NCBI RefSeq assembly: GCF_007066085.1
Contig: NZ_CP041405.1
Span: forward strand, 3,060,001 to 3,124,000
DNA: 64,000 nt
Source of the DNA: Paenibacillus thiaminolyticus
GTDB taxonomy: Bacteria; Bacillota; Bacilli; Paenibacillales; Paenibacillaceae
Direction: 5' to 3'
Shown: piece by piece, positions 43,365-51,260 of the stretch
Numbering within the stretch: position 1 is the first letter of the stretch
Layout: each line of letters begins with the position of its first letter
The notes under the pieces: model-generated
Seen by the model: only the letters and a program-made list of their open reading frames with translations
Databases searched by the model: none
Told to the model about the DNA's origin: nothing
Program-made: the position numbers and the translations under genes

Positions 43365-43394
43365 ATGTGAGTCCGGAGCAAGCTCCCCTCACAT
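43365..43394 (-). other. Hairpin in the nusG-rplK gap
   Basis: ATGTGAG/CTCACAT (43365-43371 with 43388-43394) plus inner GGAGC/GCTCC (43375-43379 with 43382-43386), no T-run. It lies about 25 nt before the rplK ATG and could be an L11/L1-related control or processing site. Confidence 0.45.
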
Positions 43395-43416
43395 CAGAAA
43401 ACCTGTCAAAGATGTA

Positions 43417-43950
43417 TTAAATCTTCTCCACCTGATGGTAATCCAGTTCAAGCGGGGTTTCCCTTCCAAACATGTTAACATGGACCTTCAACTTTGCTTT
43501 ATCGAGAAGGATCTCTTCGACCGTGCCGACAAAGTTAGCGAAAGGCCCTACCTTAATGCGTACCGATTCCTTCAATTCGAAATCGACCTTCGGCTTCGGC
43601 TCTTCCATTCCCATCTGCCGCAAAATCTGTTCAACCTCTTCCGGCATCAGAGGAATCGGCTTGGAGCCGGATCCTGTGGAACCGACAAATCCAGTGACAC
43701 CCGGCGTATTGCGAACAACATACCAGGATTCATCCGTCTGGATCATCTCAACCATAACATAGCCAGGGTAAACTTTGCGCATGACGGTTTTTTTCTTGCC
43801 GTCTTTGTTCACCAATTCTTCTTCCATCGGAACAAGAACCCGGAATATCTTGTCTTCCATTCCCATGGATTCGACGCGCTTTTCCAGATTGGCCTTCACT
43901 TTGTTCTCATACCCGGAATAGGTATGAACAACGTACCATCTCTTTTCCAT
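43417..43950 (-). CDS. nusG: Transcription termination/antitermination protein NusG
   Basis: 177 residues: NGN domain (MEKRWYVVHTYSGYENKVK) and C-terminal KOW domain (VGPFANFVGTVEEILLDKAK). Binds RNA polymerase and affects pausing and termination. ATG at 43948-43950 fits AAGGTGG; a TTG two codons earlier is too close. Confidence 0.97.
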   Translation of the reverse strand: MEKRWYVVHTYSGYENKVKANLEKRVESMGMEDKIFRVLVPMEEELVNKDGKKKTVMRKVYPGYVMVEMIQTDESWYVVRNTPGVTGFVGSTGSGSKPIPLMPEEVEQILRQMGMEEPKPKVDFELKESVRIKVGPFANFVGTVEEILLDKAKLKVHVNMFGRETPLELDYHQVEKI

Positions 43951-43973
43951 AACCAAGCCACCTTGGGACTTTA

Positions 43974-44183
43974 TTAAATAATCGCTTCGACGATCGCAGA
44001 AATACCGATGTCAAGGACCCAGAAATAAAGCGTCATAAAGAAAACCGTTCCCAATACGACCAGCGTATAGCTTGTCAGCTCTTTACGATTGGGCCAGCGA
44101 ACTTTTTTTAATTCACCCCAGCTGTCGGCAAAGAAGGAAAACATTGAACTGAAAGGTTTTTTCAGTTTCCCGAAGAAAGCCAC
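43974..44183 (-). CDS. secE: Preprotein translocase subunit SecE
   Basis: 69 residues, short Gram-positive SecE with one transmembrane helix (about residues 40-62) after the amphipathic KKVRWPNRKEL segment. GTG start at 44181-44183 after GGAGGTG. Partner of SecY. Confidence 0.96.
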   Translation of the reverse strand: MAFFGKLKKPFSSMFSFFADSWGELKKVRWPNRKELTSYTLVVLGTVFFMTLYFWVLDIGISAIVEAII

Positions 44184-44203
44184 GGACTACACCTCCATCA
44201 GAC

Positions 44204-44353
44204 TTATCTCGTTTCGCGATGAGAAGTATGCTCGTTGCAGAACTTGCAGAATTTCTTCAACTCAATGCGGTCTGGGTGATTGCGCTTGTTCTTTGTCGTC
44301 GTGTAGTTGCGTTGTTTGCAGCTCGTGCAAGCCATCGTAATAATTACCCGCAT
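44204..44353 (-). CDS. rpmG: 50S ribosomal protein L33, zinc-binding type
   Basis: 49 residues read directly from the sequence: [20 protein letters not shown] ... ending HTSHRETR. Two CxxC pairs (CTSC, CKFC) show the zinc-binding form. ATG 44351-44353 follows GGAGGTG; stop TAA 44204-44206. It lies 20 nt before secE as in other Bacillales. Confidence 0.96.
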   Translation of the reverse strand: MRVIITMACTSCKQRNYTTTKNKRNHPDRIELKKFCKFCNEHTSHRETR

Positions 44354-44520
44354 GTAGTACACCTCCTGAAGACACCTTATTGTGATAAGAAGCGTCGAAA
44401 TTATAGTCTAACGAATACGGATACGCCCTCCTGCCCGATGACAGGGAGCTTCCGTTCCCGCAAGCTGAATAAGCCAAGCTTACTCAGTAATACGTACGCA
44501 TATTTAGGCCTACCTAAAAC

Positions 44521-44549
44521 ACTTTATCACAAGGGTCAATTGAAGTCAA
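44521..44549 (-). promoter_or_regulatory. Sigma-A promoter of rpmG-secE-nusG
   Basis: Minus strand TTGACT (44544-44549), 17 nt, TAAAGT (44521-44526). The leader to rpmG is about 160 nt with no clear structure. Confidence 0.7.
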
Positions 44550-44773
44550 TGAAAAGATAGCGCTGCTGTGGGGTTCGCAGGGCTTCCTTGCTATGCCGTA
44601 GAACAGCTGCTTGCCGGTAAATCCGCTCTCTCGAAATCGACTATTATTCATTATTGTGGAATCTCTGCAAATCTAAACCTGTGACGATGAGGCAATCGAC
44701 AGACATGCGATAGGGGCGTTCAGCAGAAGGGGCAGATTGGGCAAAAAAGAAAGCGTCCGACCTTCTCCTCTCG
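44550..44773. other. Non-coding stretch upstream of the rpmG promoter
   Basis: No gene, tRNA or strong hairpin seen. A T-rich run on the minus strand (about 44738-44745) might mark the 3' end of sigH transcripts, but no matching stem was found. Confidence 0.4.
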
Positions 44774-45002
44774 AGGCTGTTCAAAAAGTCCGCTTGGGAT
44801 CACGAAGTACTCTGACAGGTAACTGGACATCGAATCTCGCATTCACTCTCGAAGAGTGTATGCTCTCGAAATATGTTTCCTGCGTAAGTTCCTGCGGGAA
44901 CATTAATAACTGCTCATGCAGCCTCACCTGCATCCCGCTGCTCTGTCTTCGAGTTCAAGCAACCTTCTCGGTGCTGAAAATCAGCCTTTTTGAACACTGT
45001 CT
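44774..45002. mobile_element. Putative MITE with imperfect terminal inverted repeats
   Basis: About 229 bp whose ends share an inverted core: TGTTCAAAAAG at 44778-44788 and its reverse complement CTTTTTGAACA at 44986-44996. No open frame of significance inside; several short palindromes. No clear target duplication was found. It lies between sigH and rpmG, 24 nt past the sigH stop, and may carry the sigH transcript end. Sequences ending in TGTTCAAAAAG recur, as I recall, in Paenibacillaceae. Confidence 0.5.
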
Positions 45003-45025
45003 TAGGCATTCCACGGACACTTCGT

Positions 45026-45685
45026 CTACTCTTCTCCGTCGCCGTCCCGCAGTTCCAGATAGCGCTCCAGCTTGCGCTTGACGCGCTGGAGGGCGTTGTC
45101 TATCGACTTGACATGGCGATCCAGATCAACGGCAATCTCCTGATAGGATCGTCCATCCAAATACAACATTAGCACTCTGCGCTCAAGATCGCTCAAAATC
45201 TCGGCCATCTTGTCTTCCAGTCCGACGAATTCTTCCTGATTGATAATCAGCTCTTCGGGATCCGACACGCGGGAGCCTCCGATAATATCAAGAAGCGTCC
45301 GGTCCGAATCCTCATCATAGATCGGCTTGTCCAAGGATACATAGGAGTTCAATGGAATGTGCTTCTGGCGCGTTGCCGTCTTGATTGCGGTAATGATCTG
45401 CCTCGTGATGCACAGTTCGGCAAACGCCTTGAATGAAGCCAACTTATCGCCCTTGAAATCCCGGATTGACTTATATAATCCGATCATACCTTCTTGTACG
45501 ATATCTTCGCGATCGGCTCCTATCAAAAAATAAGAGCGTGCCTTCGCACGTACGAAATTACGGTACTTGTTAATTAAATATTCTAGCGCTTCGCTGTCTC
45601 CCTCACGAACTGCGTCGACGAGATGTTCATCCGACAACCGTTCGTACGGACAGGGGGTGCTCAATGCTCTGAGGTCAACACTCAC
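45026..45685 (-). CDS. sigH: RNA polymerase sigma-H factor
   Basis: 219 residues, sigma-70 family with region 2 (DREDIVQEGMIGLYKSIRDF) and region 4 (LSDLERRVLMLYLDGRSYQE). Directs early sporulation and competence genes. Start GTG at 45683-45685 (MSVDLRALSTPCPYER) follows GGAGGG by 7 nt; the upstream frame lacks support. Its promoter carries a striking inverted repeat. Confidence 0.95.
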   Translation of the reverse strand: MSVDLRALSTPCPYERLSDEHLVDAVREGDSEALEYLINKYRNFVRAKARSYFLIGADREDIVQEGMIGLYKSIRDFKGDKLASFKAFAELCITRQIITAIKTATRQKHIPLNSYVSLDKPIYDEDSDRTLLDIIGGSRVSDPEELIINQEEFVGLEDKMAEILSDLERRVLMLYLDGRSYQEIAVDLDRHVKSIDNALQRVKRKLERYLELRDGDGEE

Positions 45686-45732
45686 TAGCAATCCCTCCGG
45701 CCTGCAACGCAATTCACCGTTACATCACAAAT

Positions 45733-45759
45733 GATAGATTCAGTATATATGAATCTATC
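45733..45759 (-). promoter_or_regulatory. Perfect 10-bp inverted repeat on the sigH -10
   Basis: GATAGATTCA (45733-45742) and TGAATCTATC (45750-45759) with a 7-bp spacer. The repeat covers the -10 hexamer and part of the spacer of the sigH promoter. It looks like a dimeric repressor operator; the regulator is unknown. Confidence 0.6.
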
Positions 45760-45771
45760 TCACACCGTCAA
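45742..45771 (-). promoter_or_regulatory. Sigma-A promoter of sigH
   Basis: Minus strand TTGACG (45766-45771), 18 nt, TATACT (45742-45747). In B. subtilis sigH is read by sigma-A and repressed by AbrB. Confidence 0.7.
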
Positions 45772-45821
45772 CCAAGGAAAGCCTTATCCGGCGCGGAATT
45801 CCAGCTATTCGACAAATTGTG

Positions 45822-46361
45822 CTAATCTTTTTCCCCCCGGCGCATCCGTTCGAGCTTCAGCAATTGGTCCAGGCTGAGCTTCCCTTCCAGCGGATTGCGC
45901 TTCACCGGCTGCGAGGCATGCTCGCGAATCCGGCTCTCCACCTCGCGCCTCGATTGCTCCACGATGAGCCGAAGCTCGCGGGCCGATATGCGCAGCGCGC
46001 CGAGGCCGAGAACGACGCGCTGCTCGGTCATATCCGAGGTCGCCACATAGATCTGGCGCCGGCGATGGGAGAGCTCCTTGACGAGACGCTCGATGCATTC
46101 GTCCGCCGTTTCCTTCTCCTTCGTGAAGTAAACTTCGATCTTGCCCTGTGTGTAGGTGGCTCCCAGACCGGGGACGCGGTAGGCGTCAAACACGGCAATG
46201 ACCCGCCTGCCGGAATACGCCTGGTACTCCGCCAGGTTGTCCAGCAGGCGGTCACGCGCATCCTCGAGCCTCCGGTCGGCCAACTGCTTCAGCTCATGCC
46301 ACGCGCCGATCATATTATAGCCGTCCACCAGCAGCACGTCACGCCAATCTTGCTGCCGCAT
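45822..46361 (-). CDS. yacP: NYN-domain RNase YacP (Rae1 family)
   Basis: 179 residues. The NYN/PIN-like fold begins LLVDGYNMIGAW and has VIAVFDAYRVPG and ATSDMTEQ acidic motifs. B. subtilis Rae1/YacP is a ribosome-associated endonuclease that cleaves mRNA in the A site. It begins 2 nt after the rlmB stop without a strong ribosome binding site, so translation is probably coupled. Confidence 0.9.
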   Translation of the reverse strand: MRQQDWRDVLLVDGYNMIGAWHELKQLADRRLEDARDRLLDNLAEYQAYSGRRVIAVFDAYRVPGLGATYTQGKIEVYFTKEKETADECIERLVKELSHRRRQIYVATSDMTEQRVVLGLGALRISARELRLIVEQSRREVESRIREHASQPVKRNPLEGKLSLDQLLKLERMRRGEKD

Positions 46362-46363
46362 TC

Positions 46364-47101
46364 TCAGCCGCGGCGCCGGCGCACGACCTCATACATAAAT
46401 ATCCCGGCGGCGACCGACGCATTTAACGAATTGATCTGTCCGGCCATCGGAAGCTTCAGCAGCGCATCGCAGGTCTGCTTGACGAGGCGGCCCATGCCCT
46501 TGCTCTCGTTCCCGATAACCAGCGCAAGCGGCATCGTGAACAGATCGGTCTCGTACAGGTCCTGGGTCGCGGACACATCCGTTCCGACGAGCCAGATGCC
46601 CCGCTCCTTCAACTGCTCCATCGTCTGCGCCAGATTCGTTACCCGCGCGACCGGCACATACTCTACGGCGCCGGCGGATGTCTTGGAGACGGTGGCGGTC
46701 AAGCCAACGGAACGGCGCTTCGGAATGATGACGCCGTGCACTCCCGTACAGTCTGCGGTCCGCAGAATCGATCCGAGATTATGCGGATCCTCGATCTCGT
46801 CGAGGACCAGGAGGAACGGCGTCTCCCCCTTCGCCTCCGCCCGGGCGAGAATATCGTCCACCTCCACGTAGCCATAAGCGGCTACCTGGGCGACGACTCC
46901 TTGATGCTGCACGCCTTCCGCCATCTGATCCAGCTTGCGCTTGTCCGCGGTCTGAACGATGACGCCCGCCTTCTTCGCCTCCGCGATAATCGGCTGCGTC
47001 AGATGCTTCTGCGCGTTGTCCGCAATCCATACTTTATGAATGGTACGGCCGGAGCGGAGCGCCTCGGTGACCGAGTGCTTCCCGGCAATGTATTCTTCCA
47101 T
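46364..47101 (-). CDS. rlmB: 23S rRNA (guanosine-2'-O-)-methyltransferase RlmB
   Basis: 245 residues, SpoU/TrmH family: substrate-binding domain (about 1-75, MEEYIAGKHSVTEALRSGR), then a SPOUT knot with DEIEDPHNLGSILRTAD, IGNESKGM and MAGQINSLNASVAAGI. Expected to methylate a 23S rRNA guanosine. Confidence 0.92.
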   Translation of the reverse strand: MEEYIAGKHSVTEALRSGRTIHKVWIADNAQKHLTQPIIAEAKKAGVIVQTADKRKLDQMAEGVQHQGVVAQVAAYGYVEVDDILARAEAKGETPFLLVLDEIEDPHNLGSILRTADCTGVHGVIIPKRRSVGLTATVSKTSAGAVEYVPVARVTNLAQTMEQLKERGIWLVGTDVSATQDLYETDLFTMPLALVIGNESKGMGRLVKQTCDALLKLPMAGQINSLNASVAAGIFMYEVVRRRRG

Positions 47102-47209
47102 ATCTATGCTGCCTCCCGTAATGTTGCTTCCTCTTGCCGTTCAATCGGCTTATCCGAACTTGTCCTGGATTGTCCGGACTTAGGTGTATGATGCCTGTGT
47201 CCGGATCCG

Positions 47210-47755
47210 TCAATCCCGCTTCTCCGGCCGCTCAGCCAAGCCCAGTGCTTCCGGATTCCCCGGCTGCTCCGTCTGTGCCGGCGCTTGCTCCTCTTCCGGC
47301 GCCTGCACAACAATCTCGGCCAACTCCCGAATGCGGTCGCTCCGGCCGCTTAAGTACAAGTAGCCGAACAGCGCCTCTAGCGCTGTCGCCTGGCGGTACT
47401 CATTCACATTGGCGCTCTTCGGCACCGCAGACTTAGCGTTGCGCCCCTGGCGGACGATGTCCGCCTCCTCCGGCGTCAGCTGCGGCGCCAGTCGCCCAAG
47501 CGCCCGCGCCTGCGACTTGGCCGACACATAGCGTGTCGCCTGCCGGTGCAGCACATGCGGCCGATGATTCGGCAGCGAGATGAGATACTGCCGAATCGCC
47601 ATCTCATAGACCGCATCGCCCATATACGCCAAAGCGATCGGCGGCAGCAGCTTCGGCTCCTTCGCCGGCGGGTAAGGGAACAGCCACATTCCCCCCGCCT
47701 CTGCGCCGCCCGGGCGCTCTATCTCCATTCCCTGTTCCTCATTGTCATTCATCAC
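47210..47755 (-). CDS. mrnC: Mini-ribonuclease III
   Basis: 181 residues. A lone RNase III catalytic domain (LAYMGDAVYEMAIRQYL and ALEALFGYLYL with the acidic metal ligands) and no RNA-binding domain; matures 23S rRNA ends in Bacillus. Pro/Glu-rich C-terminal tail. Start GTG 47753-47755 or the next ATG, after GGAG; a longer frame to 47815 would overlap cysS and is unlikely. Confidence 0.9.
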   Translation of the reverse strand: MMNDNEEQGMEIERPGGAEAGGMWLFPYPPAKEPKLLPPIALAYMGDAVYEMAIRQYLISLPNHRPHVLHRQATRYVSAKSQARALGRLAPQLTPEEADIVRQGRNAKSAVPKSANVNEYRQATALEALFGYLYLSGRSDRIRELAEIVVQAPEEEQAPAQTEQPGNPEALGLAERPEKRD

Positions 47756-47799
47756 GTCTATTGCTCCGTTCTTTGCATTCGGATGCACCCGCGGCTCCC

Positions 47800-49218
47800 T
47801 CATTTGCGGCGCCAACGGATGCCTTGCGGCGTATCTTCCAGGATAATGCCCTCGGCGGTCAGCATATCGCGAATCTCATCCGCGCGCGCCCAGTTCTTCG
47901 CCTTGCGCGCGTCCGTGCGCTCTTGAATCAGGCGGTCGATCTCCTCGTCAAGCAGATCCTCTTCCTCCTGCTCCGGGACGAGCCCGAGCACGTTGTTCAT
48001 CGCCTCGACCGCATCGAGCAGCGCTTGCAGATTCGCCGTCTGCCGCTCGTCCTGGGTTCCCTGCTGCATCGTGCTGTTCGCCAGGTTAACCCAATCGAAC
48101 ACGGCCGTAATCGCATCAGCCGTATTGAAGTCCTCCTGCATCTTCGCGTCGAACGTATCGAGGATGCCGGCCAGCTTCTGCTGCAAAGCTTCGTCCGGCT
48201 CCCGCTCCGCCGCGTCCTCCGCCGACTTGAGCAGATGGCGAAGATTCTGGACCGCATTGACGATGCGGCCTACGCTCTTCTCGGCCTGCATCATCGCTTC
48301 CTCGCTGAAATTCAGCGGGTTGCGGTAATGGGTGGCGAGGATGAAGTAGCGAATCGCCTCCATCTTGTAGCGCGCGCGGAGTTCCTTGACGATCACGCCG
48401 TTGCCGAGCGATTTCGACATTTTTTCGTTGTTGATATGAATGTACCCGTTATGCATCCAAATATTCGCGAGCGGCTTGCCGGTGAGCGATTCGGATTGCG
48501 CCACTTCGCATTCATGATGCGGGAACTGCAGATCCTGGCCTCCGCCGTGAATGTCCAGCGTATCTCCCAGGAATTTGCGTGCCATGGCGGAGCATTCGAT
48601 ATGCCAGCCCGGACGGCCCTCGCCCCACGGGCTCGGCCACGAGATCTCCCCCGGCTTCGCCGCCTTCCAGAGCACGAAGTCTTCCGGATTCTCCTTCCGC
48701 TCGTCGACCTCGACCCGGATGCCGTGCTGCAGCTCCTCCAGGTTCTGATGGGACAGCTTGCCGTATTCGGCGAAGCGGTTCGTGCGGAAATAGACATCCT
48801 TGCCGGATTCATAGGCATAGCCTTCCTCCACCAGATTCGCGATGAAGGCGATAATTTCCTCGATATGATCGAGCACGCGCGGGTTGTGCGTCGCCCGGCG
48901 GACGCCGATGCCGTCGATATCCTCGTAGAACGCCTGGATGAACTTTTCCGCGATGACAGGCACGGGCTCGCCCAGCTCGATCGACTTGCGGATGAGGCGA
49001 TCATCGACATCGGTGAAGTTCACGACATAGTTCACCTCATAACCGATCTGTTCCAAATAGCGCCGCACCACATCGAATACGATCTGGGGCCTGGCATTTC
49101 CGATATGAATATAATCGTACACGGTCGGGCCGCACACATACATGTTCACCTTATCCGGATGGATCGGCTCGAATGTTTCTTTGCGGCGCGTCATCGTGTT
49201 GTAAATCTGAAGCGTCAT
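47800..49218 (-). CDS. cysS: Cysteinyl-tRNA synthetase
   Basis: 472 residues, class I. YVCGPTVYDYIHIGN holds the zinc Cys and HIGH-type signature, WHIECSAMA and HHECE give the other zinc ligands, and KMSKS is present. Follows cysE by 36 nt under the same T-box leader. Confidence 0.97.
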   Translation of the reverse strand: MTLQIYNTMTRRKETFEPIHPDKVNMYVCGPTVYDYIHIGNARPQIVFDVVRRYLEQIGYEVNYVVNFTDVDDRLIRKSIELGEPVPVIAEKFIQAFYEDIDGIGVRRATHNPRVLDHIEEIIAFIANLVEEGYAYESGKDVYFRTNRFAEYGKLSHQNLEELQHGIRVEVDERKENPEDFVLWKAAKPGEISWPSPWGEGRPGWHIECSAMARKFLGDTLDIHGGGQDLQFPHHECEVAQSESLTGKPLANIWMHNGYIHINNEKMSKSLGNGVIVKELRARYKMEAIRYFILATHYRNPLNFSEEAMMQAEKSVGRIVNAVQNLRHLLKSAEDAAEREPDEALQQKLAGILDTFDAKMQEDFNTADAITAVFDWVNLANSTMQQGTQDERQTANLQALLDAVEAMNNVLGLVPEQEEEDLLDEEIDRLIQERTDARKAKNWARADEIRDMLTAEGIILEDTPQGIRWRRK

Positions 49219-49254
49219 GTTGAGTTAACCTCCCTGTTCATATGCCCCTACGGG

Positions 49255-49944
49255 CTATTGACGTTGAGCAATTTTCGCGGAGCCCTCGCGAAGGGCTGCC
49301 GTCTCTTGCTTCTGTTGCTCCAGCTCGGTGCGCAGCGCATCGATCTCCCGCTGCATCCCGCGCAGCATGTCGATGACCGGATCCGGCAGCTGGGCATGGT
49401 TGAGCCGGTCGACACGGACACCGTCCTGCTTCACGATCCGTCCCGGGATGCCAACGACTGTACAGTTGGCCGGCACCTCCCGCAGGACGACGGAGTTGGC
49501 GCCGATGTTGGAATTATCGCCCACCTTGAACGAACCAAGCACCTTGGCCCCGGAGGCGATGACGACGTTGTTGCCTATCGTCGGGTGGCGCTTGCCCTTC
49601 TCCTTGCCGGTTCCGCCGAGCGTGACCCCTTGATAGATGACGACATCGTTCCCGATCTCGCAGGTCTCGCCGATAACGACGCCCATGCCGTGGTCGATGA
49701 ACAGCCGTTCCCCGATGCGGGCGCCGGGATGAATCTCGATGCCCGTTATGAAGCGGCTCACCTGGGAGATGATGCGGGCGAGCGTGAACCAACGGTGTTT
49801 ATAGAACCAGTGCGCCACCAGATGCGCCCAGATCGCGTGCAGGCCGGAGTACGTAAAGATGACTTCAAATCGGCTGCGTGCCGCCGGGTCGTTCTCGAAT
49901 ACGGCCCGGATATCGGATTGCATTCTTCGATAGATGCGTCGCAT
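49255..49944 (-). CDS. cysE: Serine O-acetyltransferase
   Basis: 229 residues. Helical N-terminal part, then a left-handed beta-helix of hexapeptide repeats ([19 protein letters not shown] and following) and a charged coiled tail. Makes O-acetylserine for cysteine synthesis. ATG at 49942-49944 ([15 protein letters not shown]) follows AAAGGGGG. The frame runs on upstream only through a tandem repeat and is not coding there. Confidence 0.95.
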   Translation of the reverse strand: MRRIYRRMQSDIRAVFENDPAARSRFEVIFTYSGLHAIWAHLVAHWFYKHRWFTLARIISQVSRFITGIEIHPGARIGERLFIDHGMGVVIGETCEIGNDVVIYQGVTLGGTGKEKGKRHPTIGNNVVIASGAKVLGSFKVGDNSNIGANSVVLREVPANCTVVGIPGRIVKQDGVRVDRLNHAQLPDPVIDMLRGMQREIDALRTELEQQKQETAALREGSAKIAQRQ

Positions 49945-50019
49945 GACCCGTCCCCCTTTTCTCAGTCGGCTTGATTCGTTCATAAATGCGGTGGCCGGAG
50001 AACACGATTTTCCCGCATC
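49945..50019 (-). other. cysE-proximal leader
   Basis: Between the 13-nt repeat array and the cysE ribosome binding site; no clear element other than the ribosome binding site. Confidence 0.4.
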
Positions 50020-50327
50020 CGTGTACTTCAAACGCGGACCTAAAACGTGTTCTCCAATCGTGTAGTTCAAACGTGTAGTTCGATCGTGTAGTTCGATCGT
50101 GTAGTTCGATCGTGTAGTTCGATCGTGTGTACCACTCGGGCACTTCAATTGGGTACTTTAAACGCGTCTTCGATCGTGTACTTCAAGCTCGTTTTCAAGC
50201 GTGTACTTCGATCGCGTACTTCGATCGTGTTCTGCAATCGTGTCTTCAATCGCGTACCTCAAGCGTATACTTCAAACATTTACTTTAAACGCATACTCCA
50301 ATACGTACTCCAAAATACTGCAAAATT
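50020..50327. repeat. Degenerate 13-nt tandem array, about 24 units
   Basis: On the plus strand units of 12-13 nt run head to tail with consensus CGTGTACTTCRAW. Four units at 50072-50123 are identical (CGTGTAGTTCGAT); the others differ at 1-5 positions, and about four units are 12 nt. The array lies in the transcribed leader between the T-box terminator and cysE. A 13-nt period is not coding and there are no spacers, so it is not a CRISPR. Confidence 0.9.
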
Positions 50328-50350
50328 ACATGATTTTCATCAACACCGTT

Positions 50351-50508
50351 GGACGGCCTAATGAATCCTGCAAATCTACAGGAATTCTCGCTGTTCTTGC
50401 TCAAAAAGTCGTCTGATTAGCAAAAAAACTGCACTTTTGCAGCATTTCACGCTCATTCCCGCTCCGAGGTGAAAAATTGCTGCGTTTTTGCAGGATTGAC
50501 GGCCGTCC
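50351..50508. repeat. Cluster of short palindromes with CTGCA arms
   Basis: TCCTG/CAGGA (50366-50383), CTGCA/TGCAG (50429-50442, with seven A before it on the plus strand), CTGC/GCAG (50480-50493) and copies of GACGGCC (50351-50358, 50498-50508). The repeated design suggests decayed copies of a small palindromic element. On the minus strand two of them are followed by T-runs, so weak termination is possible. Confidence 0.5.
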
Positions 50509-50567
50509 AAAAACGTTGCCAGTCTACAGATTATAAGCAGACCGAGGCCCCTTCAAGTCCTTCATAC

Positions 50568-50605
50568 AAAAAACGCCTCCGCAGCCGGCATCGGCTGCAG
50601 AGGCG
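50568..50605 (-). terminator. T-box terminator of cysE-cysS
   Basis: A 13-bp stem (50574-50586 with 50593-50605, one G-U pair, loop of 6) followed by six T on the minus strand. It is directly downstream of the T-box sequence, the normal layout of a transcriptional T-box. Confidence 0.9.
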
Positions 50606-50971
50606 CAAGGCGCGGTTCCACTCTGCATAGACAGCGATTAGGCGCCTGCAGCCCCATTGCAGGATTTGGCCACGCCAACGAATATCGCTATCCATCTTCA
50701 CTGTCCCGTAACGCGGACAACCCGCCGCCCCCTACCCGTGCCCGATGCACGCTCAAGGACGGAGCTTCCGGGCGCAACGCGCCAGCCGCGAACCGGAACG
50801 ACTTGCAGCCTGCAGGCTTCGGCTGTCTTGTCTGCCGCGTCCTGCCCGGTCGTTCTCTCTGTGCGGTTCAGTATCGCTGACGCTCTCCCGTTCAACGCCT
50901 TTTTGGATGATTCGACTTCTTATCGTCCACCTTAGATTATTGCCTTTCCTAACATCCCAACTATCCTGATG
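50569..50971 (-). promoter_or_regulatory. T-box riboswitch (tRNA-Cys), cysE-cysS leader
   Basis: The minus strand carries AGAGTGGAACCGCG (50611-50624), the T-box consensus, immediately before a strong terminator. TGGA would pair with an acceptor ending UCCA; tRNA-Cys is the tRNA with discriminator U, which matches the downstream genes. ACGGGAG and CTCCGT about 130 nt apart can close Stem I. The gltX-(T-box)-cysE-cysS layout is known from B. subtilis. I could not fix the specifier codon by eye. Confidence 0.85.
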
Positions 50972-50977
50972 CTTCTC

Positions 50978-51007
50978 AGTATATCGGATCGGTCCGCCGG
51001 CTGACAA
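50978..51007 (-). promoter_or_regulatory. Promoter of the T-box-cysE-cysS transcript
   Basis: Minus strand TTGTCA (51002-51007), 18 nt, TATACT (50978-50983). Transcription would start near 50971. Confidence 0.65.
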
Positions 51008-51011
51008 TAAG

Positions 51012-51260
51012 AAGTTGGCCCCTTAGGGGCGGTCGACAGTTATGCCCCTTGGCCGAGACGGCCTGCACTATGCCACATAGCCGCGACAGCTCGCAGGTGA
51101 TGCCTCCTGGCCGCGACGGCCCGCAGGTATGCCACTTGGCCAAGGCGGCCTCACATCTGCGCTCCTCGCAGTGGCGGTTCCGCAGCTACACGCCTAGGCG
51201 CTGACAGACCGCTGGCTCAGCCGCTGACGGCCGCCTACGCGCCTTGGCGGAGACGGTTCA
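51012..51260. repeat. Degenerate tandem array of about 28-30 nt units at the gltX 3' end
   Basis: Units begin near 51041, 51069, 51099, 51129, 51157 and follow a loose pattern TATGCC-n4-GGCCGnGACGGCCnGCA on the plus strand. The last codons of gltX (about 51236-51260) resemble a unit, so the array may have grown from the gltX end. A perfect palindrome GCCCC/GGGGC (about 51019-51031) at its far end may terminate gltX weakly. Confidence 0.6.

Noticed and set aside
44550..44773. tRNA gene between rpmG and sigH
   Set aside because: No cloverleaf or CCA-type arm could be found on either strand.
49945..50148. N-terminal extension of cysE through the repeat array
   Set aside because: The residues are a translation of the 13-nt repeat, and a good ribosome binding site precedes the ATG at 49944.
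50020..50327. CRISPR array
   Set aside because: Units are contiguous, 13 nt long and without spacers; no cas genes nearby.
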